Assembly (NCBI GenBank): GCA_947003375.1
Contig: CAMQOJ010000236.1
Span: 1-6,781, forward strand
Source: an uncultured Lachnospiraceae bacterium
GTDB lineage: Bacteria > Bacillota > Clostridia > Lachnospirales > Lachnospiraceae
Length of the DNA: 6,781 nucleotides
Direction of reading: 5' to 3'
Positions within the stretch are counted from its first letter, which is position 1; the number at the start of each line of letters is the position of its first letter. Shown piece after piece: positions 1 through 6,215 of the stretch. The notes under the pieces are model-generated. The model made no database searches. It worked only from the letters and a program-made list of their open reading frames with translations, and had not been told where the DNA came from. A program made the translations under genes and the position numbers.

Positions 1-1898
1 CCCGGCTGCACCTGGAATGGGACGGGGAGGAGGGGCTGTTCGGCCTGGGGCAGCACGAGGAGGGCTTCGGCTCCCTGCGGGGTGAGACCGTCTACGTGCA
101 CCAGGCCAACCGCAAGATTGCGGTGCCGTTGCTGGTGTCCACGAAGGGCTACGGCATCCTGATGGACACGTACAGCCCCATGGTCTTCCAGGATACCGCA
201 TACGGCTCCTATCTGTACACCGAGGCGGACCGGGAGATGGACTTCTACTTCATGAACGGCGCCACCATGGACGGCGTCGTCGCCCAATACCGGATGCTGA
301 CAGGGAAGGCGGCCCTGCTGCCGAAGTGGGCCTTCGGCTACCTGCAGTCCCAGGAGCGCTACGAGACCCAGGAGGAGGTCCTGGAGACGGCCAGGCAGTA
401 CCGGGAGAGGGGGATCGGGCTGGACGGCATAGTTCTGGACTGGTGCTCCTGGGAGGACGGGAAGTGGGGCCAGAAGTCCTTTGACAGGGGACGGTTCCCG
501 GATCCGGCCGGGATGGTCCGGCAGCTCCACCGGGAGGGCGTGCGCTTCATGCTCTCCATCTGGCCGAACATGGATGAAAGTACGGAAAACTACCGGGAAT
601 TCCGGGACCGGGGGCTGCTGCTCCCGGGAAGCAACATCTACGACCCGCTGCGCGGGGAGGGGAGGGCGCTGTACTGGGACCAGGTGCGGAGAGGATATGG
701 GGACTGTGGCGTGGACGCCTGGTGGTGCGACAACAGCGAGCCCTTCACGCCGGAATGGAACCACATGGAGCGCCCGGAGCCGTCCAGGATGTACGAGGAA
801 TACTGCGCGGACGCCGGGCTGCGGCTCCCGGCGGAGATGATGGACGCCTTCGGCCTCTTCCACGCCTGGGCCATAAGCGAGGGGCAGCGCGGCACATGGG
901 ACAAGCGGGTGTTCAACCTGACCCGCAGCGGGACCACAGGGCAGCAGCGGTACGGTGCCGTGCTCTGGTCCGGGGACACTGCCGCCACCTGGGACACCCT
1001 GCGCCGCCAGATCGCAGCCGGGACGCATTTCTGCGCCAGCGGCATGCCCTACTGGACCGTGGACATCGGGGGCTTCTTCGTCAGGGAGGGGAGGCCCTGG
1101 TACTGGAAGGGGGACTATCCCCGGGCCGATGGGGACCTGGGGTACAGGGAGCTCTTCGTCAGATGGTATCAGTGGGGGGCCTTCCTGCCGGTGTTCCGGG
1201 GACATGGGACGGACTGCCGCAGGGAGCTGTGGCGCTACGCCAACGGGGAGGAGCCCTTCTACGACGCGCTGCTGCTGGCCAACCGGCTACGCTACCGGCT
1301 GATGCCCTATATCTACTCCCTTGCGGGCCTGAGCTGGCTGGAGGACCGCTCCATCATCCGGCACCTGGCGTTCGGCTTCCCCGGGGACAGGCAGGCATGG
1401 GACATAAGGGACCAGTACCTCTTCGGGGAGGGGCTGATGGTGTGCCCGGTGACGGAGCCGCTGTACTATGGGAGGGATTCGGCCAGGATAGATGGGAAGC
1501 CCAGGAGCAGGCGGGTGTACCTGCCCCGGGGCTGCCGCTGGTATGACTACTGGACCGACGAGGTCTATGGGGGAGGGCAGTGGATCGAGGCCGCCGCGCC
1601 GCTGATGCGCATCCCGCTGTTCGTCCGGGAGGGGACCGTCCTGCCCATGGCGCAGCCCGCGAGGTTCACCGGGGAGCAGGGGCAGGGCCTGACGGTGACG
1701 GTCTACCCGGGGAGGGACGGCCGCTTCGTCCTATATGAGGACGCGGGGGACGGCTACGGGTACGAGGACGGGGAGTATGCCCTGACCACGCTGTGCTGGG
1801 AGGAAGGGCCGGGGAAGCTCCGGGTGGAAAAGACGAAAGAATGGGACGGCATCCCCGGGGGATACAGGATAGAGAAGGTCGTGGTAGCGGCCGAATGA
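1..1898 (+). CDS. Glycoside hydrolase family 31 (alpha-xylosidase/alpha-glucosidase type), 5' end missing
   Basis: This retaining alpha-glycosidase would release alpha-linked xylose or glucose from oligosaccharides, probably in the cytoplasm because no secretion signal is visible in this part. The frame is open from base 3, so the GTG at 96 is an internal valine codon and the true start lies left of the window. 631 residues are visible. The N-terminal beta-sandwich ends with FGLGQHEEG. The catalytic barrel carries WWCDNSEP, whose Asp (codon 729-731) is the expected nucleophile, and LWSGD, whose Asp (codon 975-977) is the expected acid/base. MPYWTVDIGGFF follows the acid/base, as in the XylS/Xyl31-like branch. 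The C-terminal beta domain ends in a DUF5110-like segment (VYPGRDGRFVLYEDAGDG). Stop is TGA 1896-1898, followed by a terminator, so this is the last gene of its operon. Family assignment is firm; choosing between xylosidase and glucosidase is not possible here. Confidence 0.93.
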   Translation, partial: RLHLEWDGEEGLFGLGQHEEGFGSLRGETVYVHQANRKIAVPLLVSTKGYGILMDTYSPMVFQDTAYGSYLYTEADREMDFYFMNGATMDGVVAQYRMLTGKAALLPKWAFGYLQSQERYETQEEVLETARQYRERGIGLDGIVLDWCSWEDGKWGQKSFDRGRFPDPAGMVRQLHREGVRFMLSIWPNMDESTENYREFRDRGLLLPGSNIYDPLRGEGRALYWDQVRRGYGDCGVDAWWCDNSEPFTPEWNHMERPEPSRMYEEYCADAGLRLPAEMMDAFGLFHAWAISEGQRGTWDKRVFNLTRSGTTGQQRYGAVLWSGDTAATWDTLRRQIAAGTHFCASGMPYWTVDIGGFFVREGRPWYWKGDYPRADGDLGYRELFVRWYQWGAFLPVFRGHGTDCRRELWRYANGEEPFYDALLLANRLRYRLMPYIYSLAGLSWLEDRSIIRHLAFGFPGDRQAWDIRDQYLFGEGLMVCPVTEPLYYGRDSARIDGKPRSRRVYLPRGCRWYDYWTDEVYGGGQWIEAAAPLMRIPLFVREGTVLPMAQPARFTGEQGQGLTVTVYPGRDGRFVLYEDAGDGYGYEDGEYALTTLCWEEGPGKLRVEKTKEWDGIPGGYRIEKVVVAAE

Positions 1899-1917
1899 GG
1901 AGCGACAGGGCCTGAAG

Positions 1918-1958
1918 AAAGCCGACACGCAGCATGCACGCTGGGGTTGTCGGCTTTT
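1918..1958 (+). terminator. Rho-independent terminator after the GH31 gene
   Basis: AAAGCCGACA (1918-1927) pairs perfectly with TGTCGGCTTT (1948-1957). The loop is extended by an inner CAGC/GCTG helix (1930-1933 with 1940-1943). The 3' arm runs into TTTT then CT, a short U tract. It starts 20 nt after the GH31 stop codon and separates that gene from nagBA. Confidence 0.8.
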
Positions 1959-2032
1959 CTCGATTGCAGGGATGCTGCATGTGCACGCCAGTCAGGGCCT
2001 CAGGGGTCCTGCTTCGCAAGAAGGTACAGTCT

Positions 2033-2050
2033 TTATGCGGCTTATGCGGC
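2033..2050 (+). repeat. Tandem 9-bp repeat upstream of the nagB promoter
   Basis: Two perfect head-to-tail copies of TTATGCGGC (2033-2041 and 2042-2050) lie 17 nt upstream of the -35 hexamer. A third, shorter match, CTTATGC (2071-2077), overlaps the -35 and the spacer. This placement could suit an operator or activator site, but there is no dyad symmetry and I do not recognise the motif. No typical NagR/GntR palindrome was found. Confidence 0.5.
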
Positions 2051-2067
2051 TTCGGGGCAGAAAACCA

Positions 2068-2096
2068 TTGCTTATGCATATTAAATATGTTAGAAT
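2068..2096 (+). promoter_or_regulatory. Sigma-A type promoter of nagBA
   Basis: TTGCTT (2068-2073) and TAGAAT (2091-2096) are separated by exactly 17 nt, in an AT-rich island within GC-rich DNA. The expected transcription start is near 2103, which gives a leader of about 115 nt before nagB. Confidence 0.72.
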
Positions 2097-2219
2097 ACAA
2101 TCGTACTTGAACATGGAAGCAGTGCATTCTGTCGAAGTATTTGTCCTCCGGGAGACTGCTTTGGAACGTAGATGCATTCAGCAGGGGAAAATAAAGCGTA
2201 GAAAGGAATTGGTGCGATT

Positions 2220-2984
2220 ATGAGGATTTATGCAGCAAAAGACTACAAGGACATGAGCCGCAAGGCGGCGAACCTGATTTCCGCTCAGGTCATCATGAAG
2301 CCGGATGCGGTGCTGGGTCTGGCCACGGGATCCACCCCGGTGGGCGCTTACGAGCAGCTCAGGGAGTGGCATGACAAGGGGGATCTGGACTTTTCCGCCA
2401 TCCGCAGCGTGAACCTGGACGAGTACAAGGGGCTGTCCGGCGAGCATGACCAGAGCTATCGGTACTTCATGAACCATAATCTGTTCGACCATGTGAATAT
2501 CAGGAAAGAGAACACCAATGTGCCAAGCGGCCTGGCGGAGGACGCCGAGGCGGAGTGCAGACGCTACGACGGCGTGATCAGGGAGCTGGGCGGCATCGAC
2601 CTGCAGCTGTTGGGCATCGGCGGCAACGGGCATATCGGCTTCAACGAGCCCTGCGATGTCTTCGAGAAGGGGACCCATGTGGTGACCCTGACGGAGGAGA
2701 CCCGCCGCAGCAATGCCAGGTTCTTCAGCTCCATCGACGAGGTGCCAACCCACGCCCTGACCATGGGCATCGGCGGCATCATGTCCGCGAAGAAGGTGCT
2801 GCTTTTGGCATCCGGCGAGGCCAAGGCCCAGGCTTTGTACGATTCCTGCTTCGGCCCCGTGACCCCGGGCGTGCCCGCTTCCGTCCTGCAGCTCCATAAC
2901 GATGTGGTCATCATCGCCGACGAGGCAGCCCTGGCCATGATCCGCCAGAAGACAGGCTGGGAGGGCGAAGTCTATGATAATTAA
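2220..2984 (+). CDS. nagB: Glucosamine-6-phosphate deaminase NagB
   Basis: NagB converts glucosamine-6-phosphate to fructose-6-phosphate and ammonia, the step that brings amino sugars into glycolysis, in the cytoplasm. The protein has 254 residues, close to the short Bacillus-type enzymes and shorter than the 266-residue E. coli form. The phosphate/sugar-binding loop LATGSTP is at residues 34-40. VNLDEY holds the catalytic Asp67, equivalent to E. coli Asp72. GIGGNGHIGFNEP (132-144) holds His138 and Glu143, the ring-opening and relay residues. Position 136 is Asn where E. coli has Asp141, a variant I recall from Firmicutes homologues. TRRSNARFF (161-169) and the conserved MGIGGIMSAKKVLLLASG segment follow. 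Start ATG 2220 fits AAAGGA upstream. The 3' end overlaps nagA by 11 nt, so the two are probably translationally coupled. Confidence 0.97.
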   Translation: MRIYAAKDYKDMSRKAANLISAQVIMKPDAVLGLATGSTPVGAYEQLREWHDKGDLDFSAIRSVNLDEYKGLSGEHDQSYRYFMNHNLFDHVNIRKENTNVPSGLAEDAEAECRRYDGVIRELGGIDLQLLGIGGNGHIGFNEPCDVFEKGTHVVTLTEETRRSNARFFSSIDEVPTHALTMGIGGIMSAKKVLLLASGEAKAQALYDSCFGPVTPGVPASVLQLHNDVVIIADEAALAMIRQKTGWEGEVYDN

Positions 2985-4074
2985 GAACGGGCTGGTCTAT
3001 CAGGAGGACAAGACCTTTTCCAAAAAGGACTTATATATCGAGGACGGCAGGATCGTGGAGAGCGCCGACCAGGTCACGGACAGGACGGAAGTGGACGCGG
3101 AGGGGCTCTACGTGCTTCCCGGCCTGGTGGATGTCCACAGCCACGGCGCGGTGGGCTGCGACTTCTCCGACGGCGACCTGGAGGGCCTGAAGAAGATTCT
3201 GGCCTATGAGCGCTCCTGCGGCGTCACCTCCTACTGCCCCACCTCCATGACCATCGATACGGAGGAGCTGCGCAGGATCTTCAAGGCCATGGGGGACTTC
3301 ACGGAAGGCCCGGGCATGGCCCATGTGGCGGGCATCAACATGGAGGGGCCTTTCCTGGACGTGGACAAGAAGGGGGCCCATCTGGCGGAATTTATCCTGG
3401 CGCCGGACGCGGGCTTCTTCCGGGAGTGCAATGAGGCCTCCGGGAACAAGATCCGTCTGGTGACCCTGGCCCCCAATGTGGAGGGCGCCATGGAGTTCAT
3501 CAGAGAGGTGCGTGACGAAGTGGTGATATCCCTGGGGCATACAGGGGCGGACTATGAGACGGCCAAAGCGGCCCTGGAGGCAGGGGCCAACCATGTGACC
3601 CATCTGTGCAATGCCATGCTGCCCCTGGAGCACAGGAAGCCGGGCCTGATTGGGGCGGCCTCCGAGGACGAAGGCTGCTACGCCGAACTGATCAGCGACG
3701 GCATCCATATCCACGAGAGCATGGTGCGGGCGGTGTTCAAGATGTTCCCGGGCAGGGTGGTGCTGATCAGCGACTCCATGCGGGCTACGGGCCTGGAGGA
3801 CGGCACCTATGACCTGGGCGGGCAGCAGGTGACGGTGAACGGCAAGCTGGCCACATTGGCATCCGGCACCATCGCAGGCTCCGCCACCAATCTCTACGAC
3901 TGCATGCGCACGACTGTGTCCTTCGGCATCCCCAGGGAGGAGGCCATCGCCGCCGCCACCATGAACCCGGCCAAGAGCATCGGCGTGTACGGCGAGGTGG
4001 GCTCCCTCACCCCCGGCAAGCGGGCGGATGTGGTGCTGGCGGATCGGGATCTGAAGCTGGTGAAGGTACTGTAG
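2974..4074 (+). CDS. nagA: N-acetylglucosamine-6-phosphate deacetylase NagA
   Basis: NagA removes acetate from N-acetylglucosamine-6-phosphate to give glucosamine-6-phosphate, the substrate of NagB. It is a cytoplasmic amidohydrolase-superfamily TIM barrel. The length, 366 residues, is normal for the family. Metal ligands are visible: HSH at 55-57, Glu124 in NMEGPF, His189 in SLGHTG and His210 in THLCNAM. The catalytic Asp267 lies in LISDSM, and His245 in SDGIHIH is a likely substrate contact. The HxH pair is present where E. coli NagA lacks it, which points to the binuclear-metal type known from Bacillus. The C-terminus has the usual NPAKSIGVYGEVGSLTPGKRAD segment split between barrel and beta domain. 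Start ATG 2974 lies inside the nagB 3' end, 9 nt after GGAGG (2960-2964). A terminator follows the TAG stop. Confidence 0.97.
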   Translation: MIIKNGLVYQEDKTFSKKDLYIEDGRIVESADQVTDRTEVDAEGLYVLPGLVDVHSHGAVGCDFSDGDLEGLKKILAYERSCGVTSYCPTSMTIDTEELRRIFKAMGDFTEGPGMAHVAGINMEGPFLDVDKKGAHLAEFILAPDAGFFRECNEASGNKIRLVTLAPNVEGAMEFIREVRDEVVISLGHTGADYETAKAALEAGANHVTHLCNAMLPLEHRKPGLIGAASEDEGCYAELISDGIHIHESMVRAVFKMFPGRVVLISDSMRATGLEDGTYDLGGQQVTVNGKLATLASGTIAGSATNLYDCMRTTVSFGIPREEAIAAATMNPAKSIGVYGEVGSLTPGKRADVVLADRDLKLVKVL

Positions 4075-4106
4075 GACGGAAGAATATAGACGTAATTACA
4101 TTAAAT

Positions 4107-4144
4107 GCCACTCGTTTCCAGGCTTGTGAGACGGGTGGCTTTTT
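4107..4144 (+). terminator. Rho-independent terminator of nagBA
   Basis: GCCACTCGT (4107-4115) pairs with ACGGGTGGC (4131-4139) through nine pairs, one of them G-U, across a 15-nt loop. Five T residues (4140-4144) follow directly. It lies 32 nt after the nagA stop and closes the operon. Confidence 0.87.
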
Positions 4145-4419
4145 GACAGCCTGTTGTCGATTTCACCGATACTTGAAGAGAGGGAGAGGGCGCTCGCTGG
4201 GCGAATATCGGCTCCAACGGACTTGCAGGGAACCGTCACAGAGTACAGGGTACAGGATGAGGATGGGAAGGAAGTGTGGCTCCCTGTTCTGTGGTAAAGG
4301 GGCTGACCGGGGCGGGTATCTGCAAGGCAGTTAGCCGAAACAGGCAGAAACTGTCATGAAGGCTGCGCGTGATTCGTATATACTTCTAAGCAGACAGAAA
4401 GGAAAGCGGGGATGGGCGG
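4145..4419 (+). other. Spacer between nagA and the AraC-type regulator
   Basis: No complete gene is supported. The frame from 4130 to TAA 4291-4293 is free of stops and gives a protein-like tail (for example TVTEYRVQDEDGKEVWLPVL) but has no ATG or ribosome binding site, so at most it is a decayed gene end. Near the regulator, TATACT (4379-4384) resembles a -10 box, but I find no -35 at the right distance, so the regulator promoter is unresolved. Confidence 0.4.
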
Positions 4420-4914
4420 ATGGAACTGATGGAATGCATGCAGAGAGCTATCGACTTTATGGAAGACAATCTGTGCGACAAGCTGAGCATGGAAGCGATA
4501 GCGGGCCAGGCCTATATGTCAAGCTTCCATTTCCAGCGTCTCTTCTCGGTGGTGTGCGGCGTCTCGGTCAGCGAGTATATGCGCAACCGCCGACTGGCCC
4601 TGGCCGGGGGGGAGATAGTGCGCTCGGATGCAAGGATTATCGACATAGCGTTAAAGTACGGCTATGAGTCGCCGGAAAGCTTCTCCCGGGCATTCGCCCG
4701 TTTCCACGGCATATCCCCCATGGCGGCGCGCAGCCGGAGGGGAGGGCTCCGTGCATTTCCGCATATATCTGTCAAATCTATGATAGGAGGCGGCCAAATG
4801 ATGCAGAATTTGAAGGAAAGAGGCTATACGGTGAAGGAGAACGGCCCCATTTACTGCACGAGGGATATGGGCGTGATTAGGTTCTTCGAGCTGGAGGAGT
4901 ACCATGAAAAGTGA
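4420..4914 (+). CDS. AraC-family transcriptional regulator, C-terminal domain apparently truncated
   Basis: This is a DNA-binding regulator of unknown target, 164 residues. The AraC/XylS domain is at the N-terminus (about 5-105). The first helix-turn-helix is near 22-43 (LSMEAIAGQAYMSSFHFQRL) and the second near 71-92, within the family signature IDIALKYGYESPESFSRAF. The linker LRAFPHISVKSMIGGG (110-125) resembles regulators of about 280-300 residues that carry a C-terminal effector domain. The segment that follows (127-150, ending ENGPIYCTRDM) looks like the start of a VOC/glyoxalase-like domain. It breaks off after 14 more residues, and no continuation is visible in any frame downstream. 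It may therefore be a truncated but DNA-binding-competent protein or a decaying gene. Start ATG 4420 follows a purine-rich GGAAAGCGGGGA stretch. No terminator is evident after it. Confidence 0.82.
   Translation: MELMECMQRAIDFMEDNLCDKLSMEAIAGQAYMSSFHFQRLFSVVCGVSVSEYMRNRRLALAGGEIVRSDARIIDIALKYGYESPESFSRAFARFHGISPMAARSRRGGLRAFPHISVKSMIGGGQMMQNLKERGYTVKENGPIYCTRDMGVIRFFELEEYHEK
4785..4800 (+). promoter_or_regulatory. Possible internal ribosome binding site and start within the AraC-type gene
   Basis: A perfect AGGAGG (4785-4790) lies 7 nt before ATG 4798 and a second ATG at 4801, both in frame with the gene. It sits exactly at the linker between the DNA-binding part and the C-terminal remnant, and could give a separate 38-residue product. 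The Gly-Gly codons of the linker could also create this match by chance. Confidence 0.3.
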
Positions 4915-4969
4915 AGCCGGGACGGGAGCATCAGGCAGAAAACCGGAGAGAAAAAGCTGATTTGAGTGG

Positions 4970-4998
4970 TTGCAATTTGTAAAATGATATGATAAAAT
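4970..4998 (+). promoter_or_regulatory. Sigma-A type promoter of the B12-regulated unit
   Basis: TTGCAA (4970-4975) and TAAAAT (4993-4998) are separated by 17 nt in AT-rich sequence. The expected start near 5005 places the first helix of the riboswitch (from 5019) just inside the transcript. Confidence 0.75.
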
Positions 4999-5018
4999 AC
5001 TGACTCAAGTGAATAAGG

Positions 5019-5287
5019 ACATGACAGGTGCCGGAGGGCGGAGGAATCCGCCCGGTCCGGTGAAAAGGGAAGCAGGTGCGAGGCCTGCACGATCTCGTCG
5101 CTGTGAGAGAAGAGTCATGCTTCACGCTGCCGAAGGTAAGGGGCAGCGGATGTCACTGGGAAGAAAAGCCGTTCCTGCGGGAAACGGGCAGGGCGGATGC
5201 GCCTTGGCCGAGGGACGCGGAGAGGCCGGATTCCCGGGAAGGCGGAGCTGGCGGTGACGCTCAAGTCAGAAGACCTGCCTGCCATGT
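5019..5287 (+). promoter_or_regulatory. Cobalamin (vitamin B12) riboswitch aptamer
   Basis: This is a cis-acting RNA that binds a cobalamin and lowers expression of the genes downstream. The landmarks appear in the right order: GGTGAAAAGGGAA (5059-5071), CGCTGTGA (5099-5106), GTCACTGGGAA (5152-5162), GGGAAGGCG (5235-5243) and the B12-box match AGTCAGAAGACCTGCC (5264-5279). A closing P1 helix can be drawn between ACATGACAGG (5019-5028) and CCTGCCATGT (5278-5287), with nine of ten pairs. A P2-like hairpin, GGGCGGA/TCCGCCC (5036-5042 with 5047-5053), is capped by a GGAA loop. The region between 5107 and 5234 is longer than a minimal aptamer and holds the variable peripheral arms. Whether it prefers adenosyl- or other cobalamins cannot be told by eye. 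Confidence 0.93.
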
Positions 5288-5316
5288 GTGCCATGAGGCC
5301 ACGAGGAATTGGCTGG

Positions 5317-5400
5317 CGCGGAATGCGCGTAGAACGCGCGCGTTCGGTTCCGCGGAAAGAGTGAAGCTTTTTCACACGGTTTTTTTGTGTTACCGCGGAA
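5317..5400 (+). promoter_or_regulatory. Two mutually exclusive stems, possible switching element of the riboswitch
   Basis: The strand TTCCGCGG (5348-5355) has two partners: CGCGGAA (5317-5323) upstream, using seven bases, and CCGCGGAA (5393-5400) downstream, using all eight. Only one stem can form at a time. The loop of the second contains GTGAA/TTCAC (5361-5365 with 5371-5375) followed by a run of seven T (5380-5386), which may be a weak terminator in its own right. The link to ligand binding is inferred. Confidence 0.45.
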
Positions 5401-5454
5401 TATCCTGCTGAAGACGGAAGGATGGAAGAATGCCTTTCTGTTTTTGGTACGCCG

Positions 5455-5480
5455 ACTCCTGCCAAGCGCGGGAGTTTTTT
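5455..5480 (+). terminator. Rho-independent terminator (attenuator) in the B12 leader
   Basis: ACTCCTGC (5455-5462) pairs with GCGGGAGT (5468-5475), eight pairs with one G-U, across a 5-nt loop, then runs into six T (5475-5480). It lies between the cobalamin aptamer and the first gene, where a transcriptional OFF switch is expected. Flanking GGTAC (5446-5450) and GTACC (5484-5488) are also complementary. Confidence 0.8.
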
Positions 5481-5725
5481 CTTGTACCGATTCGCGCACT
5501 GAACTGCAGGAAGCTGCCAATGCAGGGCAGGGAAGCGTGGCTCGTGACGCGCAGCCGGAGGCCGCAGAATCCCGAAGCGCCGAAGAGCCGCGGCGGATTC
5601 GGCAAAGAAGCGGGGGTGAATCGTCCGATTGGTACAGGCCTTATCGCTGAAAACGGGACTGGCCTGACGGCAGAGCCCCGCAGAAGAGGCTGCAGAAGGC
5701 AGCAGAAAGCTGAGGAGAAAAAGAG

Positions 5726-6148
5726 ATGGAAAGCAAGAGCGGAAGCAACAGGAAATTGATTGTGGGCGCGGTGGCGCTGGTGGCAGTGGTGGCAATACTG
5801 GCCATCGTGTACATGGCGTTCCGGGAGAAGCCAGTGGAGGGCGCGAAGGCCATCACCATCGAGGTCACGGGGAAATCCGGAGCCGTGGAAAAGTATGAGC
5901 TGAACACGGACGCCCAGTACCTGCGCCAGGCCATGGAGGAGGCGGACGGACTGACCTTTTCCGGCGCGGAGAGCGAGTACGGCATGATGGTGGACACGGT
6001 GAACGGCGACCTGGCGGACTATAACGCGGACGGCGCTTACTGGGGATTCTTTGTGAACGGGGAATACTGCAATTACGGCATAGATACCCAGCCGGTGGAA
6101 GACGGAGATGTCTTCGGAATCGTCTACACCACGGACGCGGGGCAGTAA
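5726..6148 (+). CDS. Membrane-anchored DUF4430 (transcobalamin C-terminal-like) protein
   Basis: This 140-residue protein has a short basic N-terminus, one hydrophobic segment at about 11-31 (LIVGAVALVAVVAILAIVYM) and an extracellular domain at about 42-136. No lipobox Cys follows the hydrophobic segment, so a membrane anchor (N-in) is likelier than a lipoprotein; a cleaved signal peptide is possible. The domain matches the DUF4430 pattern: AITIEV at the start, then DGAYWGFFVNGEYCNYGID (102-120) and PVEDGDVFGIVYT (123-135). DUF4430 is related to the C-terminal domain of transcobalamin and intrinsic factor, so cobalamin or corrinoid capture at the cell surface is a reasonable inference, supported by the riboswitch upstream and the S component downstream. 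Start ATG 5726 lies 8 nt after AGGAG (5713-5717). Ligand binding is not shown by sequence alone. Confidence 0.87.
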   Translation: MESKSGSNRKLIVGAVALVAVVAILAIVYMAFREKPVEGAKAITIEVTGKSGAVEKYELNTDAQYLRQAMEEADGLTFSGAESEYGMMVDTVNGDLADYNADGAYWGFFVNGEYCNYGIDTQPVEDGDVFGIVYTTDAGQ

Positions 6149-6215
6149 CGCCTCCGGGCGGCGGGTGGCTCGGAGCAGAGGGCGGGAGGCACGCTGGAAA
6201 TAGGAGAGGCAGACT

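Larger units (their letters stand above)
1959..2219 (+). other. Intergenic and 5' leader region of nagBA
   Basis: I see no convincing gene here. A frame opening at 1972 (83 codons) has no good ribosome binding site, runs across the promoter and overlaps the nagB start. The stretch holds a tandem 9-bp repeat (2033-2050), a sigma-A type promoter (2068-2096) and an inferred transcribed leader of about 115 nt. In the leader AGCAGT (2118-2123) can pair with ACTGCT (2155-2160), and CTGCT (2156-2160) can alternatively pair with AGCAG (2180-2184). The nagB ribosome binding site is probably AAAGGA (2202-2207), 12 nt before ATG, which is a slightly long spacing. Confidence 0.6.
5288..5725 (+). other. 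Structured leader (expression platform) between riboswitch and DUF4430 gene
   Basis: No gene is supported in these 438 nt. Short frames here lack ribosome binding sites and family resemblance. The sequence is dense in inverted repeats. GCGCGT/ACGCGC (5325-5330 with 5334-5339) overlaps the perfect palindrome GAACGCGCGCGTTC (5332-5345). CGCGGAA (5317-5323) and CCGCGGAA (5393-5400) can each pair with TTCCGCGG (5348-5355). A terminator lies at 5455-5480. Farther down GCCGAA/TTCGGC (5579-5584 with 5598-5603) and CAGGCC/GGCCTG (5635-5640 with 5661-5666) form two more possible hairpins. Confidence 0.6.

Noticed and set aside
96..98. GTG at 96 as the start of the GH31 gene
   Set aside because: The same frame is open to the left edge and encodes the conserved FGLGQHEEG segment, so 96 is an internal valine codon.
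1972..2223. 83-codon + strand frame before nagB
   Set aside because: It has no ribosome binding site, runs through the nagB promoter and shows no family resemblance.
2625..2627. Asn136 of NagB in place of the E. coli catalytic-site Asp141
   Set aside because: I recall NGHIGFNEP as usual in Firmicutes homologues, so this is a lineage feature rather than a defect.
2178..2897. 239-codon minus-strand frame opposite nagB
   Set aside because: It is the shadow of a strongly conserved GC-rich gene, and its translation has no recognisable motifs.
5422..5502. 26-residue leader peptide spanning the B12 terminator
   Set aside because: There is no spaced ribosome binding site before the ATG and the frame is fixed by the terminator sequence; chance is likelier.
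5115..5795. 226-codon minus-strand frame across the riboswitch
   Set aside because: The + strand here is explained by the aptamer and terminator, and the translation is proline/arginine-rich filler.
6150..6190. GCCTCC/GGAGGC inverted repeat between the DUF4430 and S component genes as a terminator
   Set aside because: The loop is long (29 nt) and no T tract follows, so it cannot be a rho-independent terminator.
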